Shown piece after piece: positions 1-9,860 of a DNA stretch of 19,671 nucleotides. This DNA is from DATNBT01 sp964579765 (GTDB lineage: Bacteria > Acidobacteriota > Vicinamibacteria > Vicinamibacterales > CAVVIG01), in assembly GCA_964579765.1 (NCBI GenBank), contig CAZOIK010000266.1, forward strand, positions 1 through 19,671. Reading direction: 5' to 3'. The notes under the pieces were generated by a model. The model saw nothing but the letters and a program-made list of their open reading frames with translations, was not told where the DNA came from and made no database searches. The translations under genes and the position numbers were made by a program. How positions within the stretch are numbered: the stretch's first letter is position 1; the number at the start of each line of letters is the position of its first letter.

Positions 1-532
1 CGAGAGCGACCGCGCGCTGCCGGCGCGGACGCGCGAACGCGTCCGCGAGCTCGTCGAGCACGTCGCGGAGCTCGCCAGGGACGTCCGCGCCGTCTCGCAC
101 GAGCTGTATTCGCCCCAGGTGCGGCTGCTGGACCTCCCGCTCGCGCTGCGGAACCTCTGCGCCGATCTCGAGAAGCACCTCGGAATGGACATCGCGTTCA
201 GCAGCCACACCGTGCCGAGCCAGGTGCCGGCGGACGTGTCGCTCTGTCTGTTCCGCGTGCTCCAGGAAGGCTTGACCAACGCCGCCCGGCACAGCGACAC
301 GCGCCGGGTAGACGTCGAGCTCTGGGGCAGCCCGGTCCTGCTTCATCTCAACATCAGGGACTTCGGCAGCGGCTTCGTCGTCGGCGCCACGCGTGAAGGG
401 CTCGGCCTGCTGAGCATGCGCGAGCGCGTGCACATGGTCGGCGGCACGTTTTCCATCCGATCGACGCCCGCCGTCGGCACCGAGCTCAACGTGCGCATTC
501 CCCTGGGCCCCGTGGCGCCGCCTCGGACGTGA
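1..532 (+). CDS. Sensor histidine kinase, C-terminal part (HisKA_3/HATPase_c), 5' truncated
   Basis: The open frame enters from the left edge (first full codon at base 2) and ends at TGA 530-532. The visible 176 residues start after the phospho-acceptor His and contain VSHELYSP, the end of a NarL-type DHp helix pair. A complete GHKL ATPase follows: the N-box LQEGLTNAARHS, the D-box IRDFGSGF and the G-box GLGLLSMRERVHMVGG. This is the arrangement of NarX/DegS-type kinases, which phosphorylate LuxR-family response regulators. The sensor part and any partner regulator lie outside the window. The gene ends 7 bp from the convergent GH63 gene and I see no hairpin between them. Its family resemblance to the degenerate kinase at 18760-19449 makes a useful contrast, because here all ATP-binding boxes are intact. 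Confidence 0.9.
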   Translation, partial: ESDRALPARTRERVRELVEHVAELARDVRAVSHELYSPQVRLLDLPLALRNLCADLEKHLGMDIAFSSHTVPSQVPADVSLCLFRVLQEGLTNAARHSDTRRVDVELWGSPVLLHLNIRDFGSGFVVGATREGLGLLSMRERVHMVGGTFSIRSTPAVGTELNVRIPLGPVAPPRT

Positions 533-539
533 CGCGGCC

Positions 540-3257
<2,718 letters not shown>

Positions 3258-3268
3258 CCGCCACCCCC

Positions 3269-4141
3269 TCACGCGCGCAGCCGATAGTCGGCCACCATCA
3301 CCGTCACGTCGTCGGCCGCGCGTCCCGCGGCGGCGAGGTCCGCGAGCCGCCGGCAGTCGTCGGCCGGACGGCGACGGAGCGCCAGCACGCCGGCTATCGC
3401 GTCGTCGGTCACGGCGTCGGTCAGGCCGTTCGTGCAGAGGAGCAGGCGATCGCCGTCGGCGAGGGTGACGTGTTCGAGATCGACGTCAGGATCGCGCGTG
3501 CCGCCGAGCGCGTTGACGACCTGGTGCGTTGCGTCTGTCCGGAGCTCGGCGTCGGGCGACACGATGGCGCCGTCGGCGTAGAGCTGCACGAGCGTGTGAT
3601 CGGACGTGAGCGGGATCAACGTGTCGTCGCGGAAGAGATAGCCTTTCGAGTGACCGCTGTGCGCGAAGAACAGATCCACGCCCGCCACGTACATCGCCGT
3701 GACGCTGGCCGCCATGTCGTTGAGGCGCACGTCGGCGCTGGCGGCGCGGGCGACGGCGTTGTGGGCGCGGCGCCAGAGAAACTCGCCCTGCTCCAGGACG
3801 GTGGCGACCGTGTCTCCGTCGATGCGGACGTTCCAGTGTCCGTATCGGATGGCGAGGTGCGCGAGCGCGCTGAGGGCGACGCGGCTGGCGCGCGCGCCCG
3901 ACGCCGCTTCGCCGAGGCCGTCCGCGACGAGCAGCGCGTACGCGTGCTCCTCGAAGCGCGGCGGGAGATCGGCCGCCGCCAGGCTCGAGCGCAGCGTCTC
4001 CTGCGTTCGGCCGAGGCGGATGGCGAGGTAATGGTCGGTGTTGTGCGCGCTCGCGGCGCCGGCGACCGAGACGGCTTCGACGTCGAGCGCGACGACCGAC
4101 GAGAGCGGACGGAAGTAATCGACGTCGAGATGTCCCGGCAT
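3269..4141 (-). CDS. PP2C-like serine/threonine phosphatase, possibly degenerate
   Basis: This 290-residue protein shows PP2C motifs in order: HNTDHY (residues 33-38, equivalent to the NQD motif), VADGLGEAASGARAS (72-86), FFAHSGHSKGYLF (158-170, usually GDSRxY), PLTSDHTLVQ (177-186), LLLCTNGLTDAV (233-244, usually SDGLxD) and AADDVTVMV (275-283, usually DN-T). Asp36, Asp74 and Asp278 are kept. The SDG aspartate, a metal ligand in PP2C enzymes, is Asn238, so activity is uncertain. I chose ATG 4141 because the PP2C fold begins just after it; the open frame upstream is arginine-rich and looks non-coding. No Shine-Dalgarno sequence precedes it. It is the first gene of an operon with the GH63 enzyme and may control it or sugar storage; that role is inference. 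Confidence 0.85.
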   Translation of the reverse strand: MPGHLDVDYFRPLSSVVALDVEAVSVAGAASAHNTDHYLAIRLGRTQETLRSSLAAADLPPRFEEHAYALLVADGLGEAASGARASRVALSALAHLAIRYGHWNVRIDGDTVATVLEQGEFLWRRAHNAVARAASADVRLNDMAASVTAMYVAGVDLFFAHSGHSKGYLFRDDTLIPLTSDHTLVQLYADGAIVSPDAELRTDATHQVVNALGGTRDPDVDLEHVTLADGDRLLLCTNGLTDAVTDDAIAGVLALRRRPADDCRRLADLAAAGRAADDVTVMVADYRLRA

Positions 4142-4156
4142 GCGTGACAGGGCCGC

Positions 4157-4173
4157 TGCACGCGCGGTGCCAC
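4157..4173 (-). promoter_or_regulatory. Sigma-54-like -24/-12 element before the PP2C gene
   Basis: The minus strand reads GTGGCACCGCGCGTGCA, with GG and GC 10 bp apart and a perfect TGGCAC at -24. The predicted start near 4146 is only about 5 nt before ATG 4141, which fits the lack of a Shine-Dalgarno sequence there. Confidence 0.4.
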
Positions 4174-4255
4174 GGGAGTCGCGCCGCCGCCGCGGGGCGC
4201 GCGCGCGACGCTCACGACCGATCGTGACGCGCGATCCCGCCGGCCGCACGCGAAT

Positions 4256-4272
4256 GCGGCAGCGGCCTTGCA
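4256..4272 (+). promoter_or_regulatory. Sigma-54-like -24/-12 element before the 4311 gene
   Basis: The plus strand reads GCGGCAGCGGCCTTGCA, with GG-N10-GC and a perfect TTGCA at -12. The predicted start near 4283 leaves a leader of about 28 nt that contains the Shine-Dalgarno sequence GGAGGGA. It lies about 85 bp from the divergent element facing the PP2C gene. Confidence 0.45.
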
Positions 4273-4310
4273 CGACTGAGGCGCGCACCACGATCCGGAG
4301 GGACGCCGAC

Positions 4311-6254
4311 ATGCCTGGCAAGCGCGCACTCATCGAACAGATTGGCGATCGCGGTCTGCTGCTGCCCGAGCTCATCGCGCGCGGTCTCGCGGCCAACGAT
4401 CGCGTGAAGTACTACCTGACGCTGCTGCAGGCGGCGCAGGCGCACGCGCAGACGGCGCAGCAGCCCTTCTCGAACCTCCGCGAGCAGCGCGAAGCGAGCG
4501 GTGTCCCCGACCCCTCGCTCGATCACGTGGTCGAGGCGAGCGCGAGCCGCGGCGCCAGCGTGTCCTCCATCCCCGGCGCGTCGGTGATCCTGGCTCAGGT
4601 GTTCGACGAGGTCCGGCGGATGCTGACGGCGCTGCAGGCCGCCGGCGCGACCCGGCCGGACGTGCGCGAGCGCGCGTCGCTCTACCAGCACCGCCTGGAC
4701 GATCTGGCCGCGACCGTGCCGTCCGTGCCCGACGATCAGATCGCGACGGGGACGATCAACGCGCTGACGTCGCTCTCGCGCAACGGCCACGACACGGTCC
4801 ATCAGCTGATCATGGACCTGCACGGCGAGCTGACGGCGCTGCAGTCGGGCATCGCGGCGGAGATCGTGGACGGGGCCGGCACGTACGGCCTGACGGATCG
4901 CGATCGCACGCTCGTGCGGGCGTTCATGGCCGGCGTTCACCAGACCGCCGGCTTGAAGTTCGATCATCCGGGCCTCGGGACAACGGCGGCGCGCGACGGC
5001 GCCGTGCTGGCCATCCAGAACGACGTCGGCCTGACCGACGCGCACATCGTCGTCGTCCACGTCGAGGATCTGGCGGTGACGGTCACCTGCACCGACGTGC
5101 ACCATTCGCGTCTCAGGTTCTTTCAAGATCTGCTCAAGCCGTACGGCGTCTCCTGGACAGAGCCGCCCGTCACCGGAGGCGCGGCGTACGAGATGACGGT
5201 GGGCATTTACACGGCCGACACGCTCGAGCACCTGCAGCAGTTTCTGACGCACCTCGGATCGCGCCTCGTGTTCCTCATCGACTGGAACCGCGCGCGGAAG
5301 CGCCTGGGCCGTCTCGTCAGCAAGGCGACGGCCGCCGACATTCTGAAGTGGGCGGCCGACAACGACTTTGGGCACCGGGCGTTTCTGCAGATCGGCGGCG
5401 CGCGTGTGATCGAGGCGGCGTTCGAGCGCGCCGTCCCGCAGCAGACGCACCTCGGCGCGCGGCTCGAGGACATCCTGGGCGAGCAGCCGGCGCGGCTGTT
5501 TCTGATGTCGGTGCTGCGGACGGCCTCGGCCGGTCTGAGCGCCGGACAGTCGCAGTACCTGATCGAAGACAAGATCGAGGCCGAATTGCTGCGCTACCTC
5601 GAGACGCCGAATCATCACCTGCTGGCCGGCGTCGCCGAGCACGCCACGATGATCGCGGCGCTGGCCGAGCGCATCCGCCCGCAGGTGCTCACCGGGCCGT
5701 CCGACGGACCGGACGACGCGATCGCGCGGACGCCCGAGGTTGTGCGTGCGTGGACCGGCCGCGCCGAGGAGGTGCTGCGGCACGAGCTCCGGCTGGTCGA
5801 ACGCGCCGGCGCCGAGCCGTCGCTGCAGCCGCTGCTCACCGAGGCCAGCGCCGCGGCCGCCGCGCTCGAGGACGCCGCGTTCATGCTGCCGCTCGTCCCC
5901 GACGGCATCGACCACGCGACGCTCGAGCTGCTCGACTCGCTGGCGGAGCAGGTGGGCGCGACGGCGCGCGAGTACGTGCGGTGTCTCGCCGAGGGGCAGG
6001 ATCTGTCGCGCTCGTCGGATCGCCGCGACGTGGACAGCTTTCTGCTGGCGGTGGATCGGCTGGCGGCGCTCGGCCGCCAGGCGCACGCGTCGAGGCGCGA
6101 CGTCACCGAGCGGCTCGTGCGCGGCCAGAGCGACTGTCACGCGCTGTACGTGCTGACGTCCCTCGTGCACGACTTCGAGCGTGCGGCGACGGCGCTCGCG
6201 CGGTGCGGGGCGATGGTGCGCGACGAGGTGCTCCGCGCGGCGTTAGCGCGCTGA
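4311..6254 (+). CDS. Conserved-looking protein of unknown function, 647 aa
   Basis: I do not recognise this family. The 647-residue product lacks a signal peptide or membrane segments and looks cytoplasmic. The first 190 residues are mainly helical. Residues 195-340 look like an alpha/beta domain (DRDRTLVRAFMAGVHQ, HPGLGTTAARDG, IQNDVGLTDAHIVVVHVE, TDVHHSRLRFF, LVFLIDWNRARKRL). The last 250 residues are again helical, faintly like PhoU/DUF47 bundles, but no motif proves that. Many His and Asp residues in the middle domain could bind metal. GGAGGGA at 4298-4304 fixes ATG 4311; the open frame upstream of it is arginine-rich and probably untranslated. The gene is divergent from the PP2C-GH63 operon, with 169 bp between the start codons, which suggests joint control. 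Its 3' end overlaps the convergent AraC-type gene by 12 bp. Confidence 0.8.
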   Translation: MPGKRALIEQIGDRGLLLPELIARGLAANDRVKYYLTLLQAAQAHAQTAQQPFSNLREQREASGVPDPSLDHVVEASASRGASVSSIPGASVILAQVFDEVRRMLTALQAAGATRPDVRERASLYQHRLDDLAATVPSVPDDQIATGTINALTSLSRNGHDTVHQLIMDLHGELTALQSGIAAEIVDGAGTYGLTDRDRTLVRAFMAGVHQTAGLKFDHPGLGTTAARDGAVLAIQNDVGLTDAHIVVVHVEDLAVTVTCTDVHHSRLRFFQDLLKPYGVSWTEPPVTGGAAYEMTVGIYTADTLEHLQQFLTHLGSRLVFLIDWNRARKRLGRLVSKATAADILKWAADNDFGHRAFLQIGGARVIEAAFERAVPQQTHLGARLEDILGEQPARLFLMSVLRTASAGLSAGQSQYLIEDKIEAELLRYLETPNHHLLAGVAEHATMIAALAERIRPQVLTGPSDGPDDAIARTPEVVRAWTGRAEEVLRHELRLVERAGAEPSLQPLLTEASAAAAALEDAAFMLPLVPDGIDHATLELLDSLAEQVGATAREYVRCLAEGQDLSRSSDRRDVDSFLLAVDRLAALGRQAHASRRDVTERLVRGQSDCHALYVLTSLVHDFERAATALARCGAMVRDEVLRAALAR

Positions 6255-6620
6255 GGCGCCGCTGCGCGCCGCACGCTGCATCCTCATCGTCTGCGACGGC
6301 GACTCGCCGAACGTGTGCTTGTAGATACCCGCGAACCGCCCCAGCTCGAAGAACCCGTACTCGCTCGCGATGGTGGTCACCGTGGCGGTCGCCGCGCTCT
6401 CGCACAGCGCCTGGCGGACGGCGCGCAGGCGCTCGCGCAGTTCGTACTGTTTCGGGCTCACGCCGTGCTCGCGGTGGAAGGCGTTGCGCAGCGTGCGCTC
6501 GCTGACGCCGGCGGCGCGTGAGAGGTCTCGGATGCGAATGCCTTCGGCGGCGTGCGTGCGGACGAATTCAGATGCTCGCCGGACGATCTGCCGCCTCGAG
6601 TGGCGGAGCACTGCAGACAT
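6243..6620 (-). CDS. AraC-family DNA-binding protein, HTH domain only
   Basis: This 125-residue protein consists almost entirely of the two-helix-turn-helix AraC domain. The first HTH is IRIRDLSRAAGVSERTLRNAF and the second is VTTIASEYGFFELGRFAGIYKHTFGESPSQ, followed by a basic tail. The effector-binding domain of typical AraC proteins (about 250-300 residues) is absent, as in MarA/SoxS-type regulators, so control is likely through its abundance. Start ATG 6620 is fixed by GAGGAGAG a few bases upstream; a longer frame to 6653 would run over that site. It overlaps the end of the convergent 4311-6254 gene tail to tail by 12 bp. Its targets are unknown. Confidence 0.88.
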   Translation of the reverse strand: MSAVLRHSRRQIVRRASEFVRTHAAEGIRIRDLSRAAGVSERTLRNAFHREHGVSPKQYELRERLRAVRQALCESAATATVTTIASEYGFFELGRFAGIYKHTFGESPSQTMRMQRAARSGASAR

Positions 6621-6648
6621 TGGCTCTCCTCGTATGACCACGTCGGAG

Positions 6649-6665
6649 AGCAAGACGCGTTCCAG
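6649..6665 (-). promoter_or_regulatory. Sigma-54-like -24/-12 element before the AraC-type gene
   Basis: The minus strand reads CTGGAACGCGTCTTGCT, which departs from the YTGGCACG-N4-TTGCW consensus at only one fixed position. The predicted start near 6638 leaves an 18-nt leader carrying the Shine-Dalgarno sequence. This is the best match in the window. Confidence 0.55.
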
Positions 6666-6780
6666 GCGCGCAGCGGCATTTGCCCGCCGTCGCCGCGTGC
6701 CGCCGATCCGGTGGTCGCGAGGCGCCGCGAGCGTTCACGGCCTGCTGTCACCCGACGGAACGACCGGGCGCAGGAGACGG

Positions 6781-6805
6781 CGGCGCGGACCCGGTGTCCG
6801 CGTCG
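6781..6805 (-). terminator. GC-rich hairpin after the outer-membrane protein gene
   Basis: Arms at 6781-6790 and 6796-6805 pair over 10 bp with one imperfect pair around a 5-nt loop, starting 10 bp past the stop codon of the 6815-7507 gene. No T-tract follows, so this is a terminator-like structure only. Confidence 0.4.
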
Positions 6806-6814
6806 CCGGCGCCG

Positions 6815-7507
6815 TCACCACCGGAGCGCCACACCGATGTTGGCCCGCCAGTAGTCGAGCCCGGAGAGCAGACCCTCGGTGAACTGGCCGATCGCGGACG
6901 TTGACTGGAACTGCGCATCCGTCGTCGCCTTGTAATACCGGATGTCGGCGCGGAAGCCGATCATGCCGGCGAACCCCATGAGCCCGCCGCCGACGTTGCT
7001 GCCGAACTTGAACTGATCGCCCGTGCTCGTTCCCGTCGCGATCGGAGGGCCGCTCACGCTCGGCAGGAACGCGTTGAAGGCCGTCGCGCGCAGCTGGATG
7101 CCGCCGAGGCCGCCCGAGACGTACGGCTGGAACTGGCCTTCGGCGCCGAGCGGCAACGCGACGATGGCGTTGGCCATGTAGCTGTTCGCGCGCGGGTTTT
7201 CAGACAGCGCGGCGTTGTCGATCTTGAACGACGGCGTGAAGTCGGCCAGTGCTTCGGCGCCGACGACGCCGCGCCAGAGGTACGCCACCTGGCCGCCGAA
7301 GTTGACGCTCTCACTTTGTGTCGTGTTGCCGCCGAACGTCGATCCGACGAAGCCCGACGCGAGCCAGTGACTCTGGGTCGTGCCGTACAACGTGGATTGC
7401 GTGGGAGGCGGGACGGCGGCCGGCGGATTCGTGGCGCTCTGCGCCATGGCCGCGGGCGGCAGTCCCGCCGCGAGCAGTGCGGTGATCACATAAGCTGACG
7501 TTCGCAT
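6815..7507 (-). CDS. Outer-membrane beta-barrel protein with signal peptide
   Basis: This 230-residue protein has a clear Sec signal peptide (MRTSAYVITALLAAGLPPAAMA, cleavage near residue 22). A short Pro/Thr-rich linker and alternating amphipathic strands rich in Gly, Tyr and Phe follow (NFGGQVAYLWRG, QPYVSGGLGGIQLRA, IGFRADIRYYKA). It ends in DYWRANIGVALRW; a final aromatic residue is the usual recognition signal for insertion by BamA. Length and pattern fit a small OmpW/OMP_b-brl-type barrel of about eight strands, with unknown function. ATG 7507 was chosen because the signal peptide begins there and AAGGGAGA lies upstream. A sigma-54-like element lies about 60 nt upstream. Confidence 0.87.
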   Translation of the reverse strand: MRTSAYVITALLAAGLPPAAMAQSATNPPAAVPPPTQSTLYGTTQSHWLASGFVGSTFGGNTTQSESVNFGGQVAYLWRGVVGAEALADFTPSFKIDNAALSENPRANSYMANAIVALPLGAEGQFQPYVSGGLGGIQLRATAFNAFLPSVSGPPIATGTSTGDQFKFGSNVGGGLMGFAGMIGFRADIRYYKATTDAQFQSTSAIGQFTEGLLSGLDYWRANIGVALRW

Positions 7508-7565
7508 GAGAATGTGTCTCCCTTCCTGATTCGTGCGGGTGGTCCGCAGCGTCGCGGGCCATCGG

Positions 7566-7582
7566 TGCAAGAAGTGCACCCC
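7566..7582 (-). promoter_or_regulatory. Sigma-54-like -24/-12 element before the outer-membrane protein gene
   Basis: The minus strand reads GGGGTGCACTTCTTGCA, with GG-N10-GC and a perfect TTGCA at -12. The predicted start near 7555 gives a leader of about 48 nt, much like the leaders predicted for the Omp85-type and OmpA genes. Confidence 0.5.
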
Positions 7583-7690
7583 GGGGGAGACGGGAGAGTC
7601 GCGCGTGCAGATCGCGCGCGGGGCAGGTCGGCGGCGGCGTGCGCGTCAACATCCCGCGATCCGCGCACTGCCGTCCGTCAGCGTCGCGCG

Positions 7691-8002
7691 TCACACACCC
7701 GCGCGGCCGGTGCCTGCACGGATGAACAGCCCGATCTCCGTGCGTGACAGAAATCCGGCATCGACCAGATCCTCGAGCAGCCGCTCGCATTCGTCGCGGC
7801 GGAGATTCCACATCCGCTGCGCCTGCGTCAGTGTCAGGTTCAGCCCGGGCATCTCCAGGTACTCGCTCCGGATGCGGCGGGCCAGCAGGTCGTCTCGGCG
7901 CAGCTCGAGCGCCACGGGCGCGCGCCCCGTGGCAGGAGCCATCACGGCCGCCGGAGCCGCGTTCACGTCTGCCGCCGTGTTCGTCTGAATATGCTTGTTC
8001 AT
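7691..8002 (-). CDS. Small winged-helix-like protein of unknown function
   Basis: This 103-residue protein has a disordered Ala-rich N-terminus followed by a compact helical segment: RRIRSEYLEMPGLNLTLTQ, AQRMWNLRRDECERLLEDLVD and AGFLSRTEIGLFIRA. The spacing resembles a winged helix, with the DECERLLEDLVDAGFL helix and a short wing. Small proteins with this EMPGLxLTxxQAxRxW pattern seem common in Acidobacteriota from memory, but I know of no assigned function. ATG 8002 is preceded by only a weak ribosome-binding site. It starts 67 bp after the ABC exporter stop on the same strand, and I found no sigma-54-like element in that gap, so it may be the last gene of the long operon. Confidence 0.72.
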   Translation of the reverse strand: MNKHIQTNTAADVNAAPAAVMAPATGRAPVALELRRDDLLARRIRSEYLEMPGLNLTLTQAQRMWNLRRDECERLLEDLVDAGFLSRTEIGLFIRAGTGRAGV

Positions 8003-8069
8003 GATCGCAGCCTAGCCACGCCGACGCGCGCGTGACTATGCGAATTCGGCACGCCGCGGCGCGCACCGT

Positions 8070-9860
8070 TCAGATGGCGGCGTCGCGGCGGCCGGCGGCG
8101 CCGCGGACCTGCATCCGGTGAAAGCGCGCGTAGCGCCCGTCGAGCGCGAGCAGCGCCTCGTGCGTGCCCGTTTCGACGATGCGTCCTTCGTGCAACACGA
8201 AGATGACGTCGGCGTTGCGGACCGTGGCGAGCCGGTGCGCGATGGTGATGGAGGTGCGGCCCTCGAGCAGCCGCTCGAGGCCCTTGAAGATCAGGGCCTC
8301 CGATTCCGGGTCGAGCGCCGCGGACGGCTCGTCCAGCAGCAGGATGGGCGTGTCGCGGATGATCGCGCGGGCGATGGCGATGCGCTGCCGCTGGCCGCCC
8401 GACAGCGTGTCGCCGCGCTCGCCGATCACGGTGTCGTAGCCGCGGGGCAGCCGCGCGATGAACTCGTCGGCGTGCGCCAGGCGGCTGGCGCGAAGAATCT
8501 CGTCGGCCGACGCGCCGGGGCGGCCATAGGCGATGTTCCGGGCGACGGTGGTCCGGAAGAGCACCGGATCCTGCAGCACGAAGCTGACCTGCGTGCGCAG
8601 CGACTCGAGCGCATAGCGGCGGACGTCGCCGCCGTCGATGCGCACGGCGCCCTCCCAGACGTCGTACAGCCTGGGGATGAGCGCGATGAGCGTCGATTTG
8701 CCGCCGCCGGTTTCGCCGACGAGCGCGACGCGCTGCCGCGGTTCGATCTCCAGGCTCAGGTCCGTGAGCACGGGCCGACCCGCCGTGTAGCCGAAGCACA
8801 CGTGCTCGAAAGCGATCCGCCCCTCGAAGCGCGGGGCTGGACGCGCGCCCGGCAGGTCGGCCACCTGCCGCTCGACGGCGAGCAGCTCGTCGATCCGCTC
8901 GAAGGCGACCGCCGCCTTCGAGACGGTGTCGGACGTCTTCGACAGATCCTTGATCGGCTTGTAGAGCTTCCCGAGATACAGGATGTAGACGATGAGCGCG
9001 CCCGCGGTGATGCGGCCGGTCTGGACGAACCGCGCGCCGAAAAAGAGGACGAGGCACGTGCCGGCCGCGATGATGACGTCCACGAGCGGCGAGAGCCGCG
9101 CCTTGACCGCGCGGGCGCGCAGCGCGGCGCCCACGCTCGCGAGGCTGTGCCGATCGAGCCGCGCCTCCTCGAAGTCTTCGCGCGCGAACGCCTTCACCAC
9201 GCGCATCGACGTGAGCGACTCCTGGACGACCGACGCGAGCTCGCTTTCGCGGGTCTTCACCTCGCGCGCGGCCGCCTTGATGCGTCGCATGAACCGGTAC
9301 GCGAGCACGAACAGCACCGGCGCGATCGACAGGCCGATCAGGCTGAACCGCCAGTCGAGGACGAACATCACGACGAGCATGCCGCCGAGCGTCACGACGT
9401 CGAGCACGATGCCGAGCACGGCGCCGGTGATGACGTCTTCCACGGCGTCGATGTCGGCCGTGAGGCGGACGATCAGGTCGCCGGTCTGCCGGCCGTCATA
9501 GAACGACAGCGACAGCCGCTGGACGTGGTGATAGAGCGCGTGCCGGAGGTCGTAGCCCACGCGCTTGCCGATCGTCGCCGACAGGTACTTCTCGGTGTAC
9601 GCGCTGACGGCGCCGACGATCGCGATGAGCATCACGCTCGCGGTGGCGAGGCCGAGCAGCGCCGTGCGGCTGCCGCCCGCGGTCCACGCACTCAGCCACC
9701 CCGGCGCGTGCTTGCTGCCGATCACGTAGTCGAGGACGACTTTGAGCGGCCACGGCTCCAGCAGATCGGCGCCGCTCTCGACGAGCATGGCCGCGAGGGC
9801 GACGCCGCACAGCGTCGAGTACGGGCGGAGCAGGCGGCCGAGGGCGTGCGGCCGGGTCAT
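8070..9860 (-). CDS. ABC exporter half-transporter (fused transmembrane and ATPase domains)
   Basis: This 596-residue MsbA/lipid-A-exporter-like half-transporter has six predicted membrane segments in residues 15-320, including the coupling-region motifs YDLRHALYHHVQRLSLSFYD and RVVKAFARE. The ATPase domain is at residues 345-596: Walker A GETGGGKST (382-390), Q-loop FVLQDP (427-432), signature LSGGQRQR (486-493), Walker B ILLLDEPSAALD (506-517) and the switch His in TIAHRL (542). All catalytic elements are intact, so a homodimer could be active. The substrate is unknown; lipid or drug export are both possible for this family. Its ATG overlaps the CHAD stop in ATGA, which indicates translational coupling. 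Confidence 0.92.
   Translation of the reverse strand: MTRPHALGRLLRPYSTLCGVALAAMLVESGADLLEPWPLKVVLDYVIGSKHAPGWLSAWTAGGSRTALLGLATASVMLIAIVGAVSAYTEKYLSATIGKRVGYDLRHALYHHVQRLSLSFYDGRQTGDLIVRLTADIDAVEDVITGAVLGIVLDVVTLGGMLVVMFVLDWRFSLIGLSIAPVLFVLAYRFMRRIKAAAREVKTRESELASVVQESLTSMRVVKAFAREDFEEARLDRHSLASVGAALRARAVKARLSPLVDVIIAAGTCLVLFFGARFVQTGRITAGALIVYILYLGKLYKPIKDLSKTSDTVSKAAVAFERIDELLAVERQVADLPGARPAPRFEGRIAFEHVCFGYTAGRPVLTDLSLEIEPRQRVALVGETGGGKSTLIALIPRLYDVWEGAVRIDGGDVRRYALESLRTQVSFVLQDPVLFRTTVARNIAYGRPGASADEILRASRLAHADEFIARLPRGYDTVIGERGDTLSGGQRQRIAIARAIIRDTPILLLDEPSAALDPESEALIFKGLERLLEGRTSITIAHRLATVRNADVIFVLHEGRIVETGTHEALLALDGRYARFHRMQVRGAAGRRDAAI

Noticed and set aside
4212..6170. A 652-codon open frame opposite the 4311-6254 gene
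   Set aside because: Low-complexity Arg/Gln/Leu composition without domains. The plus-strand frame has the Shine-Dalgarno sequence, the structured sequence and the promoter-like element.
7600..7618. A 6-bp inverted repeat between the 103-residue protein gene and the outer-membrane protein gene
   Set aside because: The arms are simple CG alternations, which occur by chance throughout this GC-rich window; too weak to call a terminator.
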